From an uncultured archaeon (lineage in GTDB: Archaea; Thermoproteota; Nitrososphaeria; Nitrososphaerales; CALBXV01): 9,955 nucleotides of DNA. The notes beneath the pieces are model-generated. The model was not told the origin of the DNA. It did not search any database and was given only the letters and a program-made list of their open reading frames with translations. Each line of letters starts with the position of its first letter. Position 1 is the first letter of the stretch. The stretch is from positions 1 through 9,955 of the forward strand of contig CALBXV010000611.1 of the NCBI GenBank assembly GCA_937890045.1, read 5' to 3'. Position numbers and translations under genes: made by a program. Below, one piece after another: positions 1 through 4,432 of the stretch.

Positions 1-2
1 AT

Positions 3-248
3 CAGGACATTACTTTAACTCATTCAGCTGATGCAGGGTTAACAACTAATGGAACTTTTCAGGCAACCACAATAACTGCAACAACGGCTGTAGTACCAGA
101 TGCATCTGATGGTGCCGCTCTTGGAACGACTTCTTTAGAGTGGTCAGATTTATATCTTGCTGATGGTGCTGTTATAGGATTTGGTGATGACCAAGATGTT
201 ACTCTAACACACGTTGCTGATGCTGGTCTGCTATTAAACACTACTATG
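3..248 (+). repeat. Imperfect coding repeat in the fibre protein (two copies)
   Basis: Two copies of a roughly 19-residue unit, at about 3-59 and 192-248, both begin Q-D-[IV]-T-L-T-H-x-A-D-A-G-L and lie 189 bases apart. The second copy is preceded by SLEWSDLYLADGAVIGFGDD. More copies probably lie upstream of the window. The repeat is at protein level and the DNA copies have diverged at third positions. Confidence 0.6.
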
Positions 249-995
249 TACTTAACATTTCGTGATTCCGCACTAAAAATATATTCTAGTGCTGATGGAC
301 AATTGGATATAGATGCTGATACGGAAGTTGAGATTACTGCAACTACTGTTGATTTGAATGGTAATCTTGATGTATCGGGTACATACACTGGTGCTGGTGT
401 GATGACTACTGGCGGTAATGTAGTTATTCCTAATGATGGTAATATTGGTTCAGTTGGTGATACTGATTCTATCGCCATTGATTCTTCTGGTAATATTATT
501 GCTTCTCAAAATTTAACGGTTACTGGTAATTTTACAGTCAATGGTACTACAACTACAGTAGCTACTACGAACATGGTAGTAGAAGATAATCTTATAGAAT
601 TAAATACTGGTGCTGGTAGTAATTCAAATGACAGTGGTATTATTATTGAACGTGGTTCTACGGGAGACAATGCCATTATCCATTGGGATGAAAGTGCAGA
701 TAAATTTCAAGTAGGTACAACAACAGCAGTTGCATCTGATACAGGCAATCTATCAGTTACAACTGGTACACTGGTTGCAAATGTCGAAGGTTCTGGTGCT
801 GGATTATCAGCAGGAACTACGCCATTAACTACATTGGATATTGATGGTGGTACTGATATTGGTGCAGCCTTAACTTCATCAGATTTAATTATTGTAGATG
901 ATGGTGCTGGTGGAACTAATAGAAAAGCTGCATTGTCAAGAGTAACTACTTTAACAGACGCCAGCGCTACTGCACTTGCGATAGCCTTGGGTTAA
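3..995 (+). CDS. Tail fibre-like structural protein, C-terminal part (5' end outside window)
   Basis: The frame is open from the first bases to a TAA at 993-995, giving 330 residues with no start needed inside the window; the ATG at 246 is internal. The protein is rich in Thr, Gly, Asp, Ser, Val and Ala and almost lacks Cys, as expected for beta-rich fibre or baseplate-decorating proteins. It has repeated beta-strand phrases (QDITLTHSADAG near residue 1, QDVTLTHVADAG near residue 64) and a block around NFTVNGTTTTVATTNMVVED, followed by a GIIIERG / AIIHWDESADKF stretch. I recognise this block from many marine T4-like phage structural proteins. The C-terminus (DLIIVDDGAGGTNRKAALSR) is typical of the end of these proteins. 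Role in host contact or virion decoration is inferred. It is followed by the lysis-like pair. The partner gene and exact position in the virion cannot be told from this fragment. Confidence 0.8.
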   Translation, partial: QDITLTHSADAGLTTNGTFQATTITATTAVVPDASDGAALGTTSLEWSDLYLADGAVIGFGDDQDVTLTHVADAGLLLNTTMYLTFRDSALKIYSSADGQLDIDADTEVEITATTVDLNGNLDVSGTYTGAGVMTTGGNVVIPNDGNIGSVGDTDSIAIDSSGNIIASQNLTVTGNFTVNGTTTTVATTNMVVEDNLIELNTGAGSNSNDSGIIIERGSTGDNAIIHWDESADKFQVGTTTAVASDTGNLSVTTGTLVANVEGSGAGLSAGTTPLTTLDIDGGTDIGAALTSSDLIIVDDGAGGTNRKAALSRVTTLTDASATALAIALG

Positions 996-1003
996 AAATC
1001 ACC

Positions 1004-1010
1004 TAAATAT
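1004..1010 (+). promoter_or_regulatory. Possible late-type promoter element (TAAATAT) just before the spanin-like pair
   Basis: The 19-base gap between the fibre stop and the next ATG contains CCTAAATATATCA and no purine-rich ribosome-binding site. TAAATA is the core of the T4-type late promoter (TATAAATA). If it were used as one, transcription would begin at or within a few bases of the ATG at 1015, giving a leaderless or nearly leaderless message. In an AT-rich genome this could be chance. Confidence 0.25.
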
Positions 1011-1014
1011 ATCA

Positions 1015-1422
1015 ATGTTAAAAATATACATACTAATTTTAGTTCTTGGACTTATTGGTGGTGTAGGTTATGGTGCCTATTACTACTATACAGACACGCA
1101 AGCACGAATTGCAATACTTACAGAGAACAGTGCGAAACTAGAACAAGCTGCAAGTACACAAAAACAGACTATAGATGTCCTTATAGCAGATGCAGCAAAA
1201 TTTAACGAACTCAATAAAGAACTAAATACTAAGTTAGAGGCTGCAAATGACTATAAGAATACACTTATAGATAAGTTGCGTAAACATGATCTTGCTAAAC
1301 TTAGTTTAAAGAAACCAGGCCTAGTGGAAAAGACGATAAATCGTGGAACAAAGAAATTATTTGAAAGTTTTGAAGAGATTAGTGCCCTTGAGCCTGATCC
1401 TGTCGATACTCCTTCTGAGTAG
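1015..1422 (+). CDS. Inner-membrane spanin-like protein (Rz-like, i-spanin)
   Basis: This 135-residue protein has an N-terminal membrane segment (about residues 3-24, IYILILVLGLIGGVGYGAYY), then a predicted coiled coil over roughly residues 28-95 rich in Ala, Lys, Glu, Leu and Asn. A basic patch (KLRKHDLAKLSLKKPG) and an acidic tail follow. This is the layout of an i-spanin: anchored in the inner membrane, with a periplasmic coiled coil reaching an outer-membrane lipoprotein partner. The next gene is such a lipoprotein and starts inside this one, which strengthens the call. I also recognise the KLSLKKPGLVEK stretch as recurring in marine T4-like phages. The start has no Shine-Dalgarno sequence. 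No endolysin or certain holin is in the window. Family assignment rests on architecture, not a search. Confidence 0.65.
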   Translation: MLKIYILILVLGLIGGVGYGAYYYYTDTQARIAILTENSAKLEQAASTQKQTIDVLIADAAKFNELNKELNTKLEAANDYKNTLIDKLRKHDLAKLSLKKPGLVEKTINRGTKKLFESFEEISALEPDPVDTPSE

Positions 1423-1756
1423 TGGTTGCAGCTATTTTAAAAATCCTCTTAAAACAATAGAAATAAAAACCGTAGAGGTTGAAAGGGTAATTCCTACACA
1501 GAATCGTCCCAAACCTATGAGTATGAATAATATTCATTTCTATGTTGTTACAGAGGATACGTTTGAAGATTTTAAGAAAAGGTTTATGGAAGAAAATGCA
1601 GACTTTTTATTTTATGCTCTAAGTGTTAGAGATTACGAAACCCTTGCTTTGAACATGGCTGAAATAAAACGATATATATTACAACAGAAAGAGATAATTA
1701 TATATTATGAAAAAGCAGTGGCACCCAAACCAACAGAAGAAGAAGAGAAAAAATGA
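1343..1756 (+). CDS. Outer-membrane lipoprotein, o-spanin-like (Rz1-like)
   Basis: This is a lipoprotein with a basic N-terminus, a hydrophobic stretch (residues 16-25) and a lipobox LLLSSGC, with the lipidated Cys at residue 29. The mature part carries TIEIKTVEVERVIP, a Pro-rich linker, then a mixed helical domain with the pattern F-x-V-V-T-E-D-T-F-E-D-F and a helix ending IYYEKA. It overlaps the preceding gene by 80 bases in the +1 frame. The whole signal peptide is encoded inside the i-spanin-like gene, and the lipobox Cys falls just after that gene's stop. This recalls the Rz/Rz1 arrangement. The start is uncertain: the GTG at 1343 is the longest choice, and TTG at 1361 or 1370 would give a more usual signal-peptide length. 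At over 100 mature residues it is larger than lambda Rz1, so an unrelated phage lipoprotein role remains possible. Confidence 0.65.
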   Translation: MEQRNYLKVLKRLVPLSLILSILLLSSGCSYFKNPLKTIEIKTVEVERVIPTQNRPKPMSMNNIHFYVVTEDTFEDFKKRFMEENADFLFYALSVRDYETLALNMAEIKRYILQQKEIIIYYEKAVAPKPTEEEEKK

Positions 1757-2232
1757 AACGGTTTGAGTCATTTAAAACTGTTTTAACAGAAGCAAAGTTG
1801 GGTGATTGTTTTGAAGCGGCTGGAAGATTGATGTTACAACTTACAGATGAAATGGAAAAGTCAGGGATGAAATGTGTTCATGCGTTTGTTTATGGAGAGG
1901 GAAAATTAAAAGGTCGTAGATTTGAACATGCCTTTAATAAATTAGGTGATGTAGTTTTTGATAATAGTAACGGTAAAACAGTTACGATGCGTAAAGAAGC
2001 GTATTTTAAACAAGCAGGTATTGACCCTAAAGAAAAGGGTGCGTATGTAGAATATGACAAAGAAAAAACTATGGTCAATATGTTGAAATATAAACATTGG
2101 GGCCCTTGGGATTTAAATGCATCATTAGTGGAAGAAATTCCAGATGATAGAAAAGAAATAGGAAAGAAAAAATTAAGGATTTCATCTAAAATGTTACAGA
2201 CAATTAAGGATAAAACAAATGGGCAAGTTTAA
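1753..2232 (+). CDS. Conserved phage protein with cysteine-peptidase-like Cys/His/Asp pattern; possible internal head protein
   Basis: This 159-residue protein belongs to a family I recognise in marine and other tailed phages but cannot name. Conserved-looking points are G17-D-C19 followed by a helix, C41-V-H43, an E58-H59-A-F strand, V-V-F-D70-N-S-N-G, and near the end a hydrophobic H-W-G-P-W-D-L block at 115-121. The order Cys, then His, then Asp/Asn is that of papain/NlpC-like cysteine peptidases and transglutaminases, so an enzyme of that fold is possible but unproven. The N-terminus MKRFESFKTVLTEA resembles the capsid-targeting sequence of T4 internal head proteins. It ends in L-T-E, which fits the (I/L)-x-E cleavage site of the T4 prohead protease gp21. 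The start overlaps the previous stop as ATGA and lies behind an AGAAGAAGAG stretch. Confidence 0.6.
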   Translation: MKRFESFKTVLTEAKLGDCFEAAGRLMLQLTDEMEKSGMKCVHAFVYGEGKLKGRRFEHAFNKLGDVVFDNSNGKTVTMRKEAYFKQAGIDPKEKGAYVEYDKEKTMVNMLKYKHWGPWDLNASLVEEIPDDRKEIGKKKLRISSKMLQTIKDKTNGQV

Positions 2233-2689
2233 TAACAAAATATCAGCAGAATATAATCCACCTCGTAAGTGGATTTTAGAGAGAGCATTATCATATACAA
2301 ATCCTGATATAGATGAGGATGCATTGGAGCGTGTTGGTGTTAAGGTAAAGGGTTCTAAGATCACTTGTTCAAAGGATTTTGAGACAGACCTTGCATCTGT
2401 TCCTAGAATATGCTGGGCATTTATTGCACCTTGGGATGTTGCTCGTGCTGCAATTATTCACGATCTTCTTTATAAACGTATTCGTCAATATCGTGCTGAA
2501 AAGAGTCAAGGATTAGGAAGCTGGGAAGACCCAAAAGTAATTCGGGAAGCAAAGAGAGCAGCTGATAATGTATTTCATATGGCAATGAAAGATGCCAACC
2601 CAGCGGTTGCAGGGTGGAAAATTGCAGCTGCATACTATTCAGTAAGAATGTTTGGTCGTTGGTCTATCATTCCTAGAGATGGAGATTAA
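2219..2689 (+). CDS. DUF1353 family phage protein
   Basis: This 156-residue protein matches my knowledge of the DUF1353 family (PF07087), found in many tailed phages and of unknown function. The characteristic stretch is F54-E-T-D57-L-A-S-V-P-R63, followed by a Trp-rich segment and A-A-I-I-H81-D82-L-L-Y. A later helix (EAKRAADNVFHMAM) carries another conserved Asp. The two Asp-rich motifs and the His-Asp pair would suit a small metal-binding or hydrolase-like site, but no activity is established. The ATG at 2219 lies within the last codons of the previous gene, a 14-base overlap in another frame, so the two are probably translated together. The stop shares bases with the ATG of the next miniprotein (TAATG). 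Confidence 0.8.
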   Translation: MGKFNNKISAEYNPPRKWILERALSYTNPDIDEDALERVGVKVKGSKITCSKDFETDLASVPRICWAFIAPWDVARAAIIHDLLYKRIRQYRAEKSQGLGSWEDPKVIREAKRAADNVFHMAMKDANPAVAGWKIAAAYYSVRMFGRWSIIPRDGD

Positions 2690-2847
2690 TGACACTCTGT
2701 AGAAATTGTGGTTATAAATCTCATTGTGGTGTATCTTTGAAACGTGATGAACCTTGGCCAACTAGTGGTAGGTCAAGGCAAGAACTTCCTCAACAGTTCC
2801 TTGAAATATGCAAGAATTGTCGTTGCGAATTATGTGATGATGATTAA
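2689..2847 (+). CDS. Cysteine-rich miniprotein 1 (52 aa), likely zinc-binding
   Basis: This short gene starts at an ATG that overlaps the previous stop (TAATG) and ends TAA directly before the next ATG. The 52-residue product has seven Cys: C4-x2-C7-x5-C13 at the N-terminus and C41-x2-C44-x-C46-x2-C49 near the C-terminus, with His12 close to the first group. Paired CxxC knuckles suggest a structural zinc site or sites. It is a paralogue of the following gene: both begin MTLC[RK]NC and contain SHCG, and both carry C-R-C-x-L-C near the end. No function is known to me. The tight coupling, the paired sister gene and the regular Cys spacing argue that it is a real gene despite its size. Confidence 0.75.
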   Translation: MTLCRNCGYKSHCGVSLKRDEPWPTSGRSRQELPQQFLEICKNCRCELCDDD

Positions 2848-3012
2848 ATGACACTTTGTAAAAATTGTAAACATGAATCGCATTGTGGAAAGACTTGTGC
2901 CAGTTTTGTTGGTATTGGTGTGACAGATAAATATGATTCATGTGAATGTAATTATTGTCGTTGCATGTTATGTAACGAGAGAAAGGAATCCTGGCCAGAG
3001 CCAGGTGTTTAG
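2848..3012 (+). CDS. Cysteine-rich miniprotein 2 (54 aa), paralogue of miniprotein 1
   Basis: The ATG immediately follows the TAA of the previous gene with no gap. The 54-residue product has nine Cys: C4, C7, C13, C17, then C32-x-C34-x2-C37-x-C39-x2-C42. It repeats the plan of miniprotein 1 (MTLCKNC, SHCG, then CRCMLC), with a different middle and a short Pro/Glu tail. The two genes also look alike at DNA level over their first 40 or so bases, which implies tandem duplication. It is most likely a small zinc-binding domain; whether the target is DNA, RNA or protein cannot be told. There is no signal peptide, so it should act in the cytoplasm. Confidence 0.75.
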   Translation: MTLCKNCKHESHCGKTCASFVGIGVTDKYDSCECNYCRCMLCNERKESWPEPGV

Positions 3013-3017
3013 GAGGG
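3011..3017 (+). promoter_or_regulatory. Strong Shine-Dalgarno sequence for miniprotein 3
   Basis: AGGAGGG at 3011-3017 overlaps the stop codon of miniprotein 2 and ends three bases before the ATG at 3021. The core AGGAG is about five bases away from the start. It is among the best ribosome-binding sites in the window and supports translation of the 44-residue ORF behind it. Confidence 0.7.
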
Positions 3018-3020
3018 AAA

Positions 3021-3155
3021 ATGGTCGGAATAGACTGTATTAATGAAGAATGTACAAATCCTTTATGTGATTGTGATCCATGCCTGTGTACAGAGCAAGA
3101 CCCTTGTGCCTGTTGTATAATATGGGATGGAGAATCCATAGTGCAAAGTAATTAA
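3021..3155 (+). CDS. Cysteine-rich miniprotein 3 (44 aa)
   Basis: This 44-residue protein has ten Cys and many Asp/Glu: C6, C11, C16-x-C18, C21-x-C23, C29-x-C31-C32 and the phrase E-C-T-N-P-L-C-D-C-D-P-C. Cys makes up close to a quarter of the sequence, a metallothionein-like density. The mixed CxC and CC spacing differs from the CxxC knuckles of the two preceding genes, so it is probably not a simple third copy. Likely options are binding of several metal ions, a zinc-stabilised mini-domain, or an iron-sulfur or thiol-redox role; nothing in the sequence decides. The strong ribosome-binding site suggests it is made in quantity. Confidence 0.75.
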   Translation: MVGIDCINEECTNPLCDCDPCLCTEQDPCACCIIWDGESIVQSN

Positions 3156-3157
3156 CT

Positions 3158-3406
3158 ATGTGGTTTTTTTTAATTAGTAATATTGCAGGGTCAATTCTTG
3201 GTAGTGCTACAAACAGTTGGTTTGCAGACACTAAACTAGGAATTTGGTTCTACAAGAAAGTTGATGATGTTTCGACATGGGCTTCTAAAAAATTGGGGTT
3301 GAAGGTTCTGAAAGATGAAAACAATTGGAAGAAAAAATATCCTAATGTAGCAAAGAAATTTGACTTATTAGAAGCCAGACTAGAGAAACTAGAAAAGGAG
3401 AAATAA
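3158..3406 (+). CDS. Small phage protein, hydrophobic N-terminus and charged C-terminal helix
   Basis: This 82-residue protein starts two bases after the stop of miniprotein 3, with no clear ribosome-binding site, so it probably relies on coupling. Residues 2-22 are hydrophobic and Gly/Ser-rich (MWFFLISNIAGSILGSATNS). A Trp-containing amphipathic segment follows (FYKKVDDVSTWASKKLG). The last 20 residues form a Leu/Glu/Lys helix that could be a short coiled coil. It may be membrane-associated. I do not recognise a functional family. It lies at the head of a run of small membrane-type genes extending to 4396. Confidence 0.6.
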   Translation: MWFFLISNIAGSILGSATNSWFADTKLGIWFYKKVDDVSTWASKKLGLKVLKDENNWKKKYPNVAKKFDLLEARLEKLEKEK

Positions 3407-3655
3407 ATGGATATTATGAATAGAGCAGGAGCCTGGATAATCGGGCTCACTCATATTAGTGTTATGTTACTTACACTAGGAATAGTGTGGGGAGTGCTGT
3501 TCGGCGCTGCCGTCCCTTTCGTTGGGGGTGATGTTGTTGGTAACATAATTGGAGTAGTTACACAACTTGGTAATGCAGGCCTTACTGGTCTTATCGCATT
3601 AGTAATTGTTGTTTGGTTATTCCGTCATCAAAATCGTTTTGATGACGCTGTTTAA
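3407..3655 (+). CDS. Small two-pass membrane protein, holin candidate
   Basis: This 82-residue protein is almost all hydrophobic. There are two likely membrane segments, about residues 8-35 (WIIGLTHISVMLLTLGIVWG and on) and 53-71 (NAGLTGLIALVIVVWLF), joined by a Gly-rich turn (PFVGGDVVGNIIG), with a short basic/acidic tail. Small size, two membrane passes and a charged C-terminus fit a class II holin, and similar genes are frequent in pelagic T4-like phages. No endolysin is adjacent, however, so the holin reading is only a suggestion. The ATG directly follows the previous stop behind AAAAGGAG, a good ribosome-binding site. A second ATG four codons in is possible. The last codons form a perfect inverted repeat. 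Confidence 0.65.
   Translation: MDIMNRAGAWIIGLTHISVMLLTLGIVWGVLFGAAVPFVGGDVVGNIIGVVTQLGNAGLTGLIALVIVVWLFRHQNRFDDAV
3623..3647 (+). repeat. Perfect 11-bp inverted repeat at the gene end, possible terminator or attenuator
   Basis: The arm CGTCATCAAAA at 3623-3633 is exactly complementary to 3637-3647, leaving a 3-base loop (TCG). It lies in the last codons of the membrane protein gene, just before a promoter-like TATAAT and the PqqA-like ORF. No clean T-run follows (CTGTTTAAAAC), so intrinsic termination would be weak. RNA-end protection, transcript processing or a dyad binding site are alternatives. Confidence 0.45.
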
Positions 3656-3664
3656 AACAAACTA

Positions 3665-3670
3665 TATAAT
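3665..3670 (+). promoter_or_regulatory. Consensus -10 box (TATAAT) upstream of the PqqA-like ORF
   Basis: TATAAT sits 37 bases before the ATG at 3708, in the only gap of about 50 bases in this part of the window. The best -35 candidate, TTGATG at 3639-3644, has 20-base spacing, longer than ideal, and overlaps the inverted repeat. The expected transcript start near 3677 would leave a leader of about 30 bases containing the ribosome-binding site. Confidence 0.4.
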
Positions 3671-3693
3671 AGTATGATAATTACTCAATATTG

Positions 3694-3704
3694 AAAGGAG
3701 AGGG
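3694..3704 (+). promoter_or_regulatory. Strong ribosome-binding site of the PqqA-like ORF
   Basis: AAAGGAGAGGG ends three bases before the ATG at 3708, and the AAGGAG core is about seven bases away. It is stronger than the sites of most neighbours, and no other ORF uses it. It is direct evidence that the 23-codon ORF is translated. Confidence 0.7.
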
Positions 3705-3707
3705 TAA

Positions 3708-3779
3708 ATGTGGACAACACCTATAGTCACAGAGATTGCAGTTGGTATGGAAATCAATTGCTATGCTTGTGCTAAGTAA
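3708..3779 (+). CDS. pqqA: PqqA-like peptide, precursor of pyrroloquinoline quinone (PQQ)
   Basis: This 23-codon ORF encodes a peptide beginning MWTTP and continuing IVTEIAVGMEINCYACAK. PqqA peptides are 20-30 residues long, often begin with M-x-W or M-W, and have an invariant Glu and Tyr three residues apart, which the radical-SAM enzyme PqqE joins to form PQQ. Here Glu15 and Tyr19 have that spacing, and as I recall both the length (23) and the two positions equal those of Klebsiella PqqA. The core PIVTEIAVGME is very close to the Methylobacterium core as I remember it (PIVSEICVGME). Two Cys (18 and 21) beside the Tyr are unusual. It has its own strong ribosome-binding site and a candidate promoter. 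No pqqB-E gene is in the window, so host enzymes would have to process it. A random match is unlikely but has not been tested by search. Confidence 0.8.
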   Translation: MWTTPIVTEIAVGMEINCYACAK

Positions 3780-3794
3780 ATTAAGGAGAACTAA

Positions 3795-3959
3795 ATGGGT
3801 AACTGGATAAAAAGTAGGTTAGCCGAGAGAACATCTTGGGACGGAGCAGCTCTTGTAGCTGTCGGTCTGGTGTTTCTCTTTCTTGGACCCTTTGCAAAAT
3901 GGGCAGCGTGGGCTGCAATTATTTGGGGTGCCTGGACAATGTGGACTAAAGAAGACTAG
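3795..3959 (+). CDS. Small membrane protein (54 aa)
   Basis: This ORF of 54 codons starts behind a good ribosome-binding site (AAGGAG, six bases before the ATG at 3795) and ends TAG at 3957-3959. The N-terminus is basic and polar (MGNWIKSRLAERTSWDG). Residues 18-50 are hydrophobic and Trp/Ala-rich, enough for one long or two short membrane passes (GLVFLFLGPF, then WAAWAAIIWGAWTMW), and the tail is charged (TKED). I recognise closely similar small proteins from pelagic T4-like phages, without known function. It could be holin- or antiholin-like. It lies 15 bases after the PqqA-like ORF, so the two may share a transcript. Confidence 0.75.
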   Translation: MGNWIKSRLAERTSWDGAALVAVGLVFLFLGPFAKWAAWAAIIWGAWTMWTKED

Positions 3960-3961
3960 TC

Positions 3962-4396
3962 ATGACGGAGTTGGAAACGGAGGTCAAACTTCTCAAAAAA
4001 GAACTCCACGATCAGAAAAAGATTCATGATCGTTTGGATGTTGCAATTGAGAAGTTGACCGACGTTTCTAATTCTATTCATCGTATGCTTGCTGTGCATG
4101 AAGAAAAACTTACTAGACAAGAGGAAGCAATTTTTCAAGCAGAGGAACAAATTGAAGTTCGTAGAACAGAAGTATTAAGACAAATAGAAGAATTACATTC
4201 TCGTATTACCACAAATACAAAAGATATTATGTCAGCCGCTGTGGCACAACATCAACAACAAAATAAAGAAATTCAAAGAATAAGAGATGAACTGGTTTCC
4301 AGAGTAGGTGTACTGGAAAAGTGGCGTCATGTTCTTATTGGTGGATCAATCGTTATAGGATTTATACTACACAAATTTATTAACTATAGTCCTTGA
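3962..4396 (+). CDS. Coiled-coil protein with C-terminal membrane anchor
   Basis: This 144-residue protein is a long Glu/Lys/Gln-rich helix with heptad-like hydrophobic spacing over about residues 3-120. It ends in a membrane segment at roughly 122-140 (RHVLIGGSIVIGFILHKFI) and a four-residue tail. It has no signal peptide, so it should be a tail-anchored protein with its coiled coil in the cytoplasm. Similar genes occur in marine T4-like phages. The role is unknown; a scaffold at the inner membrane or part of lysis control are possible. The ATG follows the previous stop by two bases with only a weak AAGAAG upstream. Its stop codon overlaps the -35 box of the next promoter. Confidence 0.7.
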   Translation: MTELETEVKLLKKELHDQKKIHDRLDVAIEKLTDVSNSIHRMLAVHEEKLTRQEEAIFQAEEQIEVRRTEVLRQIEELHSRITTNTKDIMSAAVAQHQQQNKEIQRIRDELVSRVGVLEKWRHVLIGGSIVIGFILHKFINYSP

Positions 4397-4421
4397 CATT
4401 GTACCTTTTATCATGTATGAT
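4393..4421 (+). promoter_or_regulatory. Near-consensus sigma-70 promoter driving the replication block
   Basis: TTGACA at 4393-4398 matches the -35 consensus exactly. TATGAT at 4416-4421 matches five of six bases of the -10, and the spacer is exactly 17 bases. It is the best bacterial promoter in the window and is readable by unmodified host polymerase, as expected for early genes. Transcription should start near 4427-4429, only about five bases before the primase ATG. Confidence 0.8.
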
Positions 4422-4432
4422 ATATCAATATT

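Noticed and set aside
246..248. ATG as the start of the fibre-like gene
   Set aside because: The same frame is open to the window's first bases and carries the same repeat family upstream, and no ribosome-binding site precedes the ATG.
59..478. 139-codon open frame on the minus strand inside the fibre gene
   Set aside because: It mirrors the Thr/Gly-rich fibre codons, has a low-complexity Val/Ser/Pro composition and no ribosome-binding site. The + frame is clearly coding.
2925..2932. Late-promoter-like GATAAATA on the + strand inside miniprotein 2
   Set aside because: It lies mid-gene, about 90 bases before the next start, which already has coupled translation. There is no further support.
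2762..3231. Minus-strand open frames across the miniprotein region
   Set aside because: They are His/Asn-rich products of complementing Cys-rich codons, have no family features, and run against the tightly coupled + strand genes.
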